Source: JABFSC01 sp031389045 (GTDB lineage: Bacteria; Desulfobacterota; Binatia; Bin18). Taken from it: a stretch of 26,835 nucleotides of DNA. Within the stretch, counting starts at the first letter, position 1, and each line of letters starts with the position of its first letter. The notes under the pieces are model-generated. The model saw only the letters and a program-made list of their open reading frames with translations. It was not told the origin of the DNA and did no database searches. Of this stretch, positions 15,156 through 22,954 are shown piece by piece. Made by a program: the position numbers and the translations under genes. The DNA lies in NCBI GenBank assembly GCA_031389045.1, contig JANMSE010000148.1, positions 1 to 26,835 of the forward strand, in the 5' to 3' direction.

Positions 15156-15183
15156 ATCGCGCCCTGAAACGTGGGGTGGAACT

Positions 15184-16161
15184 ATGACCGAACGACGCTA
15201 CGGATTCCGCTTTAATATCGTTGAAGCCGGGGTACTGGCCGTGGGTGTGGTTTTTTCGTCAGTGCTGATCTTTCTCTCCGGCGTCTATGTCGGCAAAGGG
15301 GTGGAGGCGCATCGCACGGTCGAACAGCGAGACGCCCTGCGCATGCCCATTACACTGACGACTGACCCTCCCGCATCGGGAGCGACCACCCCACTCGCCT
15401 GGAAATTACCAAAAGACAAACCGACGGAATCCCAGCCATCGAATCCAGCCGTGGATGCGGAGGGAGAACGCCTATCGACCAATCCAGCTCCTCAACCGCT
15501 TAACGCACCAGACAAAGCTCCCGCGCGAAAATCCCCAGCGGCATCCACGCTTTCGCGGGAGCGCCGAGAGGCGAGTGAGGAAAAGGAACGCCCAACAACC
15601 GAAGAGCCCTTGTCCGTGGCCGCGAAAGAAAAGCCTCGTCCAAGGAAAGAAGCTCCGCCAGCAAAAATTGAAGAACGTTCGGCCGCGTCCGTGAGAGAGA
15701 AACCCCGCGTGGTGAAAGAGTCCGCGCCCGTGAAAGTCGTGGAACGTTTGACCGCAGCGACAAAAGAAAGCTCTCGCCCCGTAGAGCGAGAGAAAGCGCG
15801 AGCGAATTCCCAAGAAGGCCGCGAACCCCCAGTCCGCACGGCGGCGGTCCAAACCCGCCCCACGGAAAAGCTGCTTGATCCACCGCCCCCGCCTTCTGTT
15901 CCAGCTCAGAGGCCAACTGGTGGGGCGAAAAAATGGAAAGTGCAAGTGGAAGCGACGAGTCGCGAAGAGACCGCGCGGGAGATTGCCGACTCGCTCCGCG
16001 CGCAAGGCTATGCTCCCACGGTCAGTAAAGTGCAAAAAGAGGGAGCTGTCCTGTATCGCGTTCGGGTTGGCAGATTCGCCACGCAGGAGGAAGCGGTCGC
16101 CGCCATTGGTCGTTTCCGCCGCGACGGAAAATTCTCTCAAGCCTATCCGGTGTCGGAGTAA
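15184..16161 (+). CDS. Membrane-anchored SPOR-domain protein
   Basis: Encodes 325 residues. A short cytoplasmic N-terminus is followed by one membrane segment (about residues 14-36). Then comes a long low-complexity linker rich in Pro, Lys, Glu, Arg and Ala, and a C-terminal SPOR domain (about 250-322, beginning KWKVQVEATSREET). SPOR domains bind denuded peptidoglycan glycan strands at the division septum, and DedD, FtsN and similar proteins share this layout. The linker holds two 23-residue imperfect repeats (residues 148-170 and 171-193) plus a partial third. ATG 15184 was chosen because an upstream GTG lies in the terminator. It ends 5 bp before trpD. A specific name cannot be assigned. 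Confidence 0.85.
   Translation: MTERRYGFRFNIVEAGVLAVGVVFSSVLIFLSGVYVGKGVEAHRTVEQRDALRMPITLTTDPPASGATTPLAWKLPKDKPTESQPSNPAVDAEGERLSTNPAPQPLNAPDKAPARKSPAASTLSRERREASEEKERPTTEEPLSVAAKEKPRPRKEAPPAKIEERSAASVREKPRVVKESAPVKVVERLTAATKESSRPVEREKARANSQEGREPPVRTAAVQTRPTEKLLDPPPPPSVPAQRPTGGAKKWKVQVEATSREETAREIADSLRAQGYAPTVSKVQKEGAVLYRVRVGRFATQEEAVAAIGRFRRDGKFSQAYPVSE
15625..15762 (+). repeat. Two imperfect 69-bp tandem repeats in the SPOR-protein linker
   Basis: Units 15625-15693 and 15694-15762 each encode 23 residues with the pattern [KR]EKPR, KE, P, K, ER, AA. A degenerate third unit begins at 15763 (KESSRP). The repeat has stayed in frame and lies wholly within the periplasmic linker, so it probably only changes linker length. 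Confidence 0.6.
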
Positions 16162-16166
16162 CGCGG

Positions 16167-17186
16167 ATGACAGTGAAAGAAGCCATCGCCCACGTCGTCG
16201 CGCGCCGTGACATCGCGGAAGCTGACATGTCCGTCGTGATGATGGAAATCATGGACGGCCAAGCGACGCCGGCCCAAATTGGCGCGTTGCTTACCGCGTT
16301 GCACATCAAAGGTGAGACCGTCGCGGAAATCGCCGGGGCGGCGCGGGTCATGCGCGAACTGGCCACCCGCGTGCATCCTGACGGGGATGTGTTGGATACC
16401 TGTGGAACTGGTGGTGACGGACGTCTCACGTTCAATATCTCCACGGCGGCGGCTTTCGTGGCGGCGGCGGCTGGGCTCTGTGTCGCCAAACATGGGAACC
16501 GGGCCATGTCTGGTGCCGTTGGTGGAGCCGATGTGCTGGAAACCCTTGGGGCCAAAGTGGAGCTGACCCCCGCCCAGGTCGAGCGCTGTCTGCGTGAAGT
16601 CAAATTCGGCTTTCTCCTCGCCCCAGCGTTTCATCGCGCCATGCGTCACGCGGTGGGGCCGCGTCGAGAAATCGGCATTCGCACCATCTTCAATCTCCTC
16701 GGCCCGCTGACCAACCCCGCTGGTGCCCGTCATCAGCTCATGGGCGTGTTCGATAAACGCTGGGTCGTGCCCGTCGCGGAAGCACTGGGCAAGCTCGGCA
16801 GCACCCATGCGTTGGTGGTCCACGGCGAGGACGGGCTTGATGAAATCTCGCTGACTGCGCCAACGCTCGTCGCGGAATGGCACGCGGGCACCGTGCGCAC
16901 GATGACGATCGCGCCGCGAGACTTTGGCTTTTTTCCATGCACCCTCGCGGAACTACAAGTGCGGAGCGCGCAAGAATCAGCAGCGATTATCCGTGCCGTG
17001 TTCGCGGACATCCCTGGCCCGCACCGCGACATCGTGCTGCTCAACGCCGGCGCGGCGCTTTATGCCGGCGATGCCGTGCCTTCGATAGCGGCGGGGATTG
17101 AACGTGCGCGGACGGTGATTACGAGTGGTGCCGCCACGCGCACCTTGGAGCGTTTTGTGGCACTGACCCACGAGGAGACGACATGA
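16167..17186 (+). CDS. trpD: Anthranilate phosphoribosyltransferase
   Basis: Encodes 339 residues. The enzyme joins anthranilate and PRPP to give phosphoribosyl-anthranilate, the second step from chorismate to tryptophan. The PRPP site shows GTGGDG (residues 80-85), NIST (90-93) and KHGNR (108-112), and LLGPLTNPA further on is also conserved. It is a stand-alone TrpD without a fused glutaminase domain, so TrpG and TrpE must be encoded elsewhere. It begins 5 bp after the SPOR gene and overlaps trpC by ATGA. Confidence 0.97.
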   Translation: MTVKEAIAHVVARRDIAEADMSVVMMEIMDGQATPAQIGALLTALHIKGETVAEIAGAARVMRELATRVHPDGDVLDTCGTGGDGRLTFNISTAAAFVAAAAGLCVAKHGNRAMSGAVGGADVLETLGAKVELTPAQVERCLREVKFGFLLAPAFHRAMRHAVGPRREIGIRTIFNLLGPLTNPAGARHQLMGVFDKRWVVPVAEALGKLGSTHALVVHGEDGLDEISLTAPTLVAEWHAGTVRTMTIAPRDFGFFPCTLAELQVRSAQESAAIIRAVFADIPGPHRDIVLLNAGAALYAGDAVPSIAAGIERARTVITSGAATRTLERFVALTHEETT

Positions 17187-17968
17187 TTCTTGATGACATC
17201 GTCGCGTACAAACGCACGGAACTCGCGGCGCGAAAACAACAGGTCTCTCTGGCGCAGCTCCAGGACCAGCCACTTTTTCACGCCACACCGCCACCATTTC
17301 TTCAGACCTTACGTACGCGGCCTGGTCGAGTGATTATCGCCGAAGTCAAAAAAGCCTCACCCTCTAAAGGGGTAATCCGCGCGGATTTTGAGCCGCTCGC
17401 GTTGGCGCGAACGTATGCCGCCAATGGGGCCGCCGCCATTTCGGTGCTGACGGAGTCCAAGTTCTTCCAAGGACATCTCGATTTCCTGCGGCTGATTCGT
17501 CAGGACAATGTCTCTTGCCCGCTGCTGCGCAAGGATTTTCTGTTCGACCCCTATCAAGTGTATGAAGCCCGCGCCTTCGGGGCGAGCGCGATTCTGCTGA
17601 TCGTCGCCATGCTGAGCGATAGTCAGCTCACGGAGCTGAGCGCGCTCGCCGCCACCCTGGGGCTCGACTGTTTGATCGAAGTGCATGATGAAGCCGAGCT
17701 GACACGCGCGCTCACGTGTGGCGTGCAACTGCTGGGAATCAACAACCGCGACCTCCGCACCTTTCATACGACCATTGAAACCAGTGAACGACTAGTGCGT
17801 CTGGTGCCACCCGGAGTGATGGTGGTCTCGGAGAGTGGACTCTCGCGCGGCGAACAATTGACCCGCCTCGAATCCCAAGGCGTGCATGCCTTTCTCATTG
17901 GCGAAACGTTCATGGCCGCTCCCGACCCTGGAGTCCCGCTCCGTGCGTTGATTCGAGGGGACGGGTGA
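17183..17968 (+). CDS. trpC: Indole-3-glycerol phosphate synthase
   Basis: Encodes 261 residues of a TIM-barrel enzyme that closes the indole ring from carboxyphenylamino-deoxyribulose phosphate. Motifs in order are the EVKKASPSKG loop with E54 and K56, the catalytic lysine of KDF (K117), the IEVHDEAEL strand, the INNRDL stretch and the phosphate-binding SESG. It is monofunctional, unlike the TrpC-TrpF fusion of E. coli. Its start overlaps trpD by four bases and its stop overlaps trpF as GTGA. Confidence 0.97.
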   Translation: MILDDIVAYKRTELAARKQQVSLAQLQDQPLFHATPPPFLQTLRTRPGRVIIAEVKKASPSKGVIRADFEPLALARTYAANGAAAISVLTESKFFQGHLDFLRLIRQDNVSCPLLRKDFLFDPYQVYEARAFGASAILLIVAMLSDSQLTELSALAATLGLDCLIEVHDEAELTRALTCGVQLLGINNRDLRTFHTTIETSERLVRLVPPGVMVVSESGLSRGEQLTRLESQGVHAFLIGETFMAAPDPGVPLRALIRGDG

Positions 17969-18585
17969 GCGTCCGCGTCAAAATTTGTGGCGTGACATCG
18001 GTTGCCGACGCGCTGCACGCGGTGGAGTGTGGCGCGGATTTGATCGGCCTCAATTTTTATCCACCGAGTCCACGCTTTCTCCCGCTGCCCAGCGCCCAAG
18101 CCATTCGCGCCGCGCTCCCGCCTCACATTCCGTGTGTTGGCGTCTTCGTCAACGCTCCGCGCAAGGAGATCGCCGCGCTGGTTGAACAAGTGCCGCTCGA
18201 CATCATTCAATTTCATGGTGATGAGACCGCGACGGAGCTGCACGGGTGGCCATGTCCGACGATCAAAGTCACGCGGATTCCCGCCGATGGCGTCATTCCA
18301 CCGCTAGAAGATGTGTCCAGTACCTATCTCCTCCTTGACACCTATACCCCTGGCCGATACGGGGGAACGGGCGCAGTGTTCGCGTGGGATGCCGCCGCGG
18401 CTCTGCCACACGCCGTGCGGCAGCGTCTCTTGTTAGCGGGGGGGCTTACTCCTGACAATGTCGCCGCCGCCGTGCGGACTGTGCGTCCGTGGGCGGTCGA
18501 TGTCGCCAGTGGCGTGGAATCCAGCCCCGGTCAGAAAAATCCAGAAAAAGTACGAGCGTTTATCACCAATGCCAAGACAGCCTGA
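17965..18585 (+). CDS. trpF: Phosphoribosylanthranilate isomerase
   Basis: Encodes 206 residues of a TIM-barrel enzyme that carries out the Amadori rearrangement before TrpC. The general base C8 (KICG) and general acid D125 (LLLDT) are present, with LNFYPPSPRF, QFHGDE, GGTG and DVASGVESSPG. Near the end the usual GxKD reads GQKN, an Asp-to-Asn change outside the catalytic pair. It starts with GTG overlapping the trpC stop by four bases and runs 17 bp into trpB. Confidence 0.95.
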   Translation: MSVRVKICGVTSVADALHAVECGADLIGLNFYPPSPRFLPLPSAQAIRAALPPHIPCVGVFVNAPRKEIAALVEQVPLDIIQFHGDETATELHGWPCPTIKVTRIPADGVIPPLEDVSSTYLLLDTYTPGRYGGTGAVFAWDAAAALPHAVRQRLLLAGGLTPDNVAAAVRTVRPWAVDVASGVESSPGQKNPEKVRAFITNAKTA

Positions 18586-19762
18586 TGCGTCCGGTCACTT
18601 TGGTCCCTATGGCGGCCGATATGTCGCCGAAACGTTGATGCCCGCGTTGATCGAGCTGGAAGAGGTGTATCGCCGTTGTCGGCGCGAGCCAACCTTTCAG
18701 CGTGAACTGCGCGCGCTATCGCAAGACTATGTCGGTCGCCCGACTCCCTTGACCTTTGCCGCCCGACTCACTGAACAGTGGGGCGGGGCGAAGGTCTATT
18801 TGAAGCGGGAGGACTTGAACCACACCGGCGCGCATAAAATCAACAACACCATTGGCCAAGCGCTGCTCGCGCGGCGCATGGGCAAGTCGCGTGTCATCGC
18901 CGAGACTGGGGCCGGTCAACACGGCGTGGCCACGGCGACCGTCGCCGCCCTCTTTGGCTTCAAGTGCGAAGTCTTCATGGGAGCTGAGGATATTGTCCGG
19001 CAGGCTCCCAACGTGTTCCGCATGCACCTGCTTGGCGCCACCGTGCGTGAAGTCACAAGCGGAACCCGCACGCTGAAAGATGCCATGAACGAGGCGCTAC
19101 GTGACTGGATTTCGCATGTAAACGAGACCTTTTATGTCATCGGCACGGTGGCGGGGCCGCATCCGTATCCCATGCTGGTGCGCGATTTTCAATCGGTGAT
19201 TGGCCGCGAAGCCCGGCAACAGGTGCGCAAACGCGAAGGGCGGCTGCCCGATTATCTTATCGCTTGTGTTGGTGGTGGCAGTAACGCGATGGGGCTGTTC
19301 GCGCCGTTTCTCAACGATGCATCCGTGCGCATGATTGGCGTTGAAGCCGGAGGCACGGGCGAAGGCAAGAATGCCGCGTCGATTATCGGTGGACAGGTTG
19401 GGGTCCTGCACGGCAGTAAGAGCTACGTCTTGCAAGATGAAACCGGCCAGATTCGCGATACTCACTCCATCGCGGCAGGGTTGGACTATCCCGGCGTCGG
19501 GCCTGAGTTGAGCTATCTGCGCGATCAACAGCGGGTGCAGTATGTGACGGTCGAGGATCAGGAGGCGCTCACGGCGATGAAACTGTTGGCGGAGACCGAA
19601 GGGATCATTCCCGCGTTGGAGAGTTCGCACGCGATTGCTTACGCCGCGCGGTTCGTGCCGACGCTGAGCCGGGATGAGGTGGTGATCCTCAATCTTTCCG
19701 GTCGGGGAGACAAGGACTTGCAGAGTGTGATGCCTTTGTTCGAGACCAAGGTGCGCTCATGA
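18569..19762 (+). CDS. trpB: Tryptophan synthase beta chain
   Basis: Encodes 397 residues of the PLP enzyme that condenses indole with serine. The PLP lysine is K90 in NHTGAHKINNT, the catalytic glutamate is E112 in AETGAGQHG, and the phosphate-binding loop is GGGSNA. ATG 18569 gives the standard N-terminus (SGHFGPYGGRYV); further in-frame codons upstream lie inside trpF. The start overlaps trpF by 17 bp with only a weak Shine-Dalgarno, so coupling to trpF translation is likely. It is the TrpB1 type that pairs with TrpA. Confidence 0.97.
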   Translation: MPRQPDASGHFGPYGGRYVAETLMPALIELEEVYRRCRREPTFQRELRALSQDYVGRPTPLTFAARLTEQWGGAKVYLKREDLNHTGAHKINNTIGQALLARRMGKSRVIAETGAGQHGVATATVAALFGFKCEVFMGAEDIVRQAPNVFRMHLLGATVREVTSGTRTLKDAMNEALRDWISHVNETFYVIGTVAGPHPYPMLVRDFQSVIGREARQQVRKREGRLPDYLIACVGGGSNAMGLFAPFLNDASVRMIGVEAGGTGEGKNAASIIGGQVGVLHGSKSYVLQDETGQIRDTHSIAAGLDYPGVGPELSYLRDQQRVQYVTVEDQEALTAMKLLAETEGIIPALESSHAIAYAARFVPTLSRDEVVILNLSGRGDKDLQSVMPLFETKVRS

Positions 19763-20589
19763 CGCGCATTGCCGAGATGTTCGCGGCGTTGCGCGCGCGC
19801 GGCGAAGTGGCGCTCATTCCTTACATCACCGCAGGTGATCCGACGCTCGACGTGACCGAGCAGGTGGTCTATGAACTGGTGCGCAACGGCGCGGACCTCA
19901 TTGAACTCGGCGTGCCCTTCTCCGATCCGATGGCCGATGGCCCCGTCAATCAACTGGCGTCCGAGCGGGCGCTACGCAGTGGCACCTCGCTCAGTCGCAT
20001 TCTCGCGCTTGTGCAGCAGGTGCGACAATCGGTGTCCGTGCCGATCATTCTTTTCACCTATTACAATCCGGTATTCCGCTATGGTGCGGCCCGGTTCGCG
20101 CGTGACGCTCGGCAAGCAGGCGTTGATGGCGTGCTCTGCGTCGATCTGCCGCCGGAAGAGGCGGACGAGCTGAAAATCGAAACCGACCGCCAGGACCTGG
20201 ACCTCATCTTCTTGCTAGCACCGACCAGTTCCCTGGTACGGGCGCGGAAGGTGCTCACGCGGGCGCGGGGCTTTGTGTATTACGTCTCCGTCACCGGCGT
20301 GACCGGCATGCGTGCTGCGTTGCCGGATGATTTGGGGGAAATGGTGCGCCGCATTCGTGGATTGTCGCAGGTACCGGTTGGCGTCGGATTCGGTATCTCG
20401 TCACCCGCGCAAGCGGCGCACGTGGCGGAGTTGGCCGATGCGGTGATTGTTGGCAGCGCACTGTCACGGATTCTAGAGACGCACGGCTCCGAGCCGGATG
20501 TGGCCGCACAAGTTGGTGCGTTCGTGGGGAGTCTCAAGCAGGCGCTACGGGAACGCGCTCTCACCCCGACACCCAAGTCGGAATCATAA
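19759..20589 (+). CDS. trpA: Tryptophan synthase alpha chain
   Basis: Encodes 276 residues of the TIM-barrel subunit that releases indole from indole-3-glycerol phosphate and channels it to TrpB. The catalytic pair is exactly at E49 (LIELGVPFSDP) and D60 (MADG). The YYVSVTGVTG loop and the VGFGIS phosphate site are present. It overlaps trpB by ATGA, and accD follows after 18 bp, a trpA-accD order seen in many proteobacteria. Confidence 0.97.
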   Translation: MTRIAEMFAALRARGEVALIPYITAGDPTLDVTEQVVYELVRNGADLIELGVPFSDPMADGPVNQLASERALRSGTSLSRILALVQQVRQSVSVPIILFTYYNPVFRYGAARFARDARQAGVDGVLCVDLPPEEADELKIETDRQDLDLIFLLAPTSSLVRARKVLTRARGFVYYVSVTGVTGMRAALPDDLGEMVRRIRGLSQVPVGVGFGISSPAQAAHVAELADAVIVGSALSRILETHGSEPDVAAQVGAFVGSLKQALRERALTPTPKSES

Positions 20590-20607
20590 CCGAAGGAGGA
20601 GAAACCC

Positions 20608-21468
20608 ATGTCTGCTCCTGACCTCATACCCGCGCCGGACGAGGCCGAGTCGATCTGGATTAAGTGCACCGCTTGTCAAGAAATCCTCTTCCGTAAGGAA
20701 GTGGAGCGTCGCCTGTTCGTTTGCTCGAAATGCGGGGCGCATCTCCGTCTCACCGTGGAGCAGCGGCTGTTGACCTTGGTGGACCGCGGCTCGTTCACCG
20801 AACATGACGCGGACTTGCGTTCAACCGATCCGTTACAATTCGTTGATCGTCGACCTTACGACAAGCGGCTGACGGACGCCTGGAAAAAAACTGGACGCTA
20901 TGATGCCGTGCTGTGTGGTGTAGGGCTCATCTCCGGGCGTGCCGTGGCGCTCGGCATTTTTGATTTCTCTTTTCTCGGCGGCAGCATGGGCACGGTCGTG
21001 GGTGAGAAGCTCACGCGGATTGTCGAGCATGCTATTCGTGAACGGATGCCGGTGGTCTTCTTCGCGGCGTCGGGTGGGGCGCGGATGCAGGAAGGGGTGT
21101 TGTCGCTCATGCAAATGGCGAAGGTCAACATGGCCTTGGGCTGTTTGCGCGAGCAGGGACTGCCGTATCTGTCGGTGATGACCGACCCGACCACCGGAGG
21201 CGTGGCCGCTTCACTGGGGTTGGTGGGCGACCTCAACATCGCCGAGCCACAAGCGCTGATCGGATTTGCTGGGCCACGGGTGATCGAGCAAACGATTCGC
21301 GAGAAATTACCGCCAGGATTCCAACGGTCCGAATTTTTGTTGGAGCATGGGATGGTGGACATCGTGGTGGAGCGCAAGGATATGCGTCGAGTGATTGGAC
21401 AAGTGCTGGCTTTGCTCTGTGATAACTGCACGCTGGATCGCAGGAAGCCTGTGGTCAGGAGCCAGTAG
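20608..21468 (+). CDS. accD: Acetyl-CoA carboxylase carboxyltransferase subunit beta
   Basis: Encodes 286 residues. With AccA it transfers the carboxyl group from biotin to acetyl-CoA, the committed step of fatty acid synthesis. A zinc ribbon near the N-terminus (C20, C23, C39, C42) is followed by the crotonase-like carboxyltransferase domain, with FDFSFLGGSMGTVVGEK, FAASGGARMQEG and DPTTGGVAASLG. A strong AAGGAGGAG Shine-Dalgarno lies just upstream. folC follows after an unusually large 178 bp gap. Confidence 0.98.
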   Translation: MSAPDLIPAPDEAESIWIKCTACQEILFRKEVERRLFVCSKCGAHLRLTVEQRLLTLVDRGSFTEHDADLRSTDPLQFVDRRPYDKRLTDAWKKTGRYDAVLCGVGLISGRAVALGIFDFSFLGGSMGTVVGEKLTRIVEHAIRERMPVVFFAASGGARMQEGVLSLMQMAKVNMALGCLREQGLPYLSVMTDPTTGGVAASLGLVGDLNIAEPQALIGFAGPRVIEQTIREKLPPGFQRSEFLLEHGMVDIVVERKDMRRVIGQVLALLCDNCTLDRRKPVVRSQ

Positions 21469-21575
21469 GGGAAGAAGAAGAGGGTACGCTTTGCGCGCCA
21501 ACACTGGCGGTGATTCGCTCCGGTTCCCCGATACCCGATTGCGTGATGCGTTTTTCACCAGGTGGGAAGAATCCT

Positions 21576-21604
21576 GGATTTCACTTCGTTCCATCCGAGC
21601 TACA
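21576..21604 (-). repeat. REP-like palindromic intergenic repeat before folC
   Basis: The minus strand of this stretch (TGTAGCTCGGATGGAACGAA then GTGAAATCC) resembles a widely dispersed bacterial repeat family with the core GCTCGGATGGA-GC-rich loop-GAAATCC. GGAT (21576-21579) and ATCC (21593-21596) form the arms. A second pair, CCAGG (21558-21562) and CCTGG (21573-21577), lies beside it. A short tandem of AACTCGC follows near 21618-21640. I assign it from memory of the repeat family; copy number in this genome is unknown. Confidence 0.45.
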
Positions 21605-21646
21605 CTGCTGACCACGGAACTCGCAACTCGCGACTTGATAGCCACT

Positions 21647-22954
21647 ATGCTCACTTACCAACAGACCCTCGAATTTCTCTATCACCTCGAAATCGAACGG
21701 ATGGACCTCAAACTGGAGCGGGTCGCGGAAGCGCTGCGGCTCTGTGGCGCGCCGCAGCAACGCTTCGCGGCCATTCATGTCGCTGGGACCAATGGCAAAG
21801 GCTCCACTGCTACGTTTCTCCATGCGATCCTCCGCACGGCGGGCTACCGTGTTGGCCTGTTCACGTCTCCCCATCTCATCGACTTTTGTGAACGGATTCG
21901 GGTGGGCGCGCGCTGGATCACTGAACAGGAAGTGATTGACGGCGTCGCCGAGATACGCGCGGTGGTGGAACCCGCGCGTATGCAACTGACGCCGTTTGAA
22001 ATGATGACGGTGTTGGCGTTCCAAGCCTTCGCGCGGACGAATATGGAAATCGCCGTGGTGGAAGTGGGGCTCGGTGGGCGGCTCGATTCGACCAATGTGC
22101 TGTTTCCTCTCGTGTCGGTGATTACTAGCATTGGCCTCGATCATCAGGCGTATCTGGGCAATACCGAGCGGGAAATCGCCTACGAAAAAGGCGGTATCAT
22201 CAAACCGACGATTCCCGTGGTGATCGGTCAGGTCTCATCAGAGAGTCGCGAGGTGCTCCTGAACCTCGCGGCGGAACGAAACAGTCCGGCGTATCTTTTC
22301 AATCGTGAGTTCACGCTCCACGAGTCGCCACCGGACAAGACCGCGTACACTGGGCTGCATTGGCGCATCGCGCATCTCCAACTCGGACTCCGCGGGCAGT
22401 TTCAATATCGTAACGCGGCCACCGCTCTGGCCGCGCTCGAATTGATCCAGCCCACATGGCCTGTCTCCATTGAGCAGGCGGAGCAGGGGTTACGCACCGC
22501 CTATTGGCCTGGCCGAGTTGAAGTGATCTCGCAGTCGCCCTTGGTGATTCTTGATGGCGCGCATAATCCGCAAGCCCTGGACACCTTGCAAGCGGAACTC
22601 CCCGCGCTCGTCGAGGGGAAGCGAGTGAAGTTGCTGTTTGCGGTGATGCGGGATAAAGATTGGCGGACGATGATTCCGGTGCTGACCCAACTTGCTTCCG
22701 AAGTGGTGGTGACCCGCGTGCAGCAAGCGCGCGCGGAAGACCCTGAGCAGTTGCGTGCCGCGTTCGCGCCTTACTGTCCGGTACGGATAGTGGCCGATGC
22801 CTCCGAGGCGTGTCGGCAATTGGTCGCCGCGGCGCAATCGGATGAAGCGATCGTCGTCGCGGGATCGCTCTTTCTCGTTGGCGAAGTGTATCCGCTCTTT
22901 TCCCCAACCGTGATGACGACGAGGGGTACGGAGATATTGGAGGAGAAGTGCTAA
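21647..22954 (+). CDS. folC: Folylpolyglutamate synthase / dihydrofolate synthase
   Basis: Encodes 435 residues of the Mur-ligase-like enzyme that adds glutamate to dihydropteroate and folates. The N-terminus (YQQTLEFLYHLE) fits the family. The P-loop GTNGKGS (residues 48-54) binds ATP, and EVGLGGRLDSTN, SIGLDHQAYLG and the C-terminal ligase motif LDGAHNPQA are present. ATG 21647 was chosen from family alignment, although no good Shine-Dalgarno precedes it. The open frame upstream is repeat sequence. It overlaps lptD by 7 bp. Whether it is bifunctional cannot be told. Confidence 0.95.
   Translation: MLTYQQTLEFLYHLEIERMDLKLERVAEALRLCGAPQQRFAAIHVAGTNGKGSTATFLHAILRTAGYRVGLFTSPHLIDFCERIRVGARWITEQEVIDGVAEIRAVVEPARMQLTPFEMMTVLAFQAFARTNMEIAVVEVGLGGRLDSTNVLFPLVSVITSIGLDHQAYLGNTEREIAYEKGGIIKPTIPVVIGQVSSESREVLLNLAAERNSPAYLFNREFTLHESPPDKTAYTGLHWRIAHLQLGLRGQFQYRNAATALAALELIQPTWPVSIEQAEQGLRTAYWPGRVEVISQSPLVILDGAHNPQALDTLQAELPALVEGKRVKLLFAVMRDKDWRTMIPVLTQLASEVVVTRVQQARAEDPEQLRAAFAPYCPVRIVADASEACRQLVAAAQSDEAIVVAGSLFLVGEVYPLFSPTVMTTRGTEILEEKC

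Noticed and set aside
21395..21646. Extended folC start inside accD
   Set aside because: The extension translates accD in another frame plus repeat sequence. FolC similarity begins at 21647.
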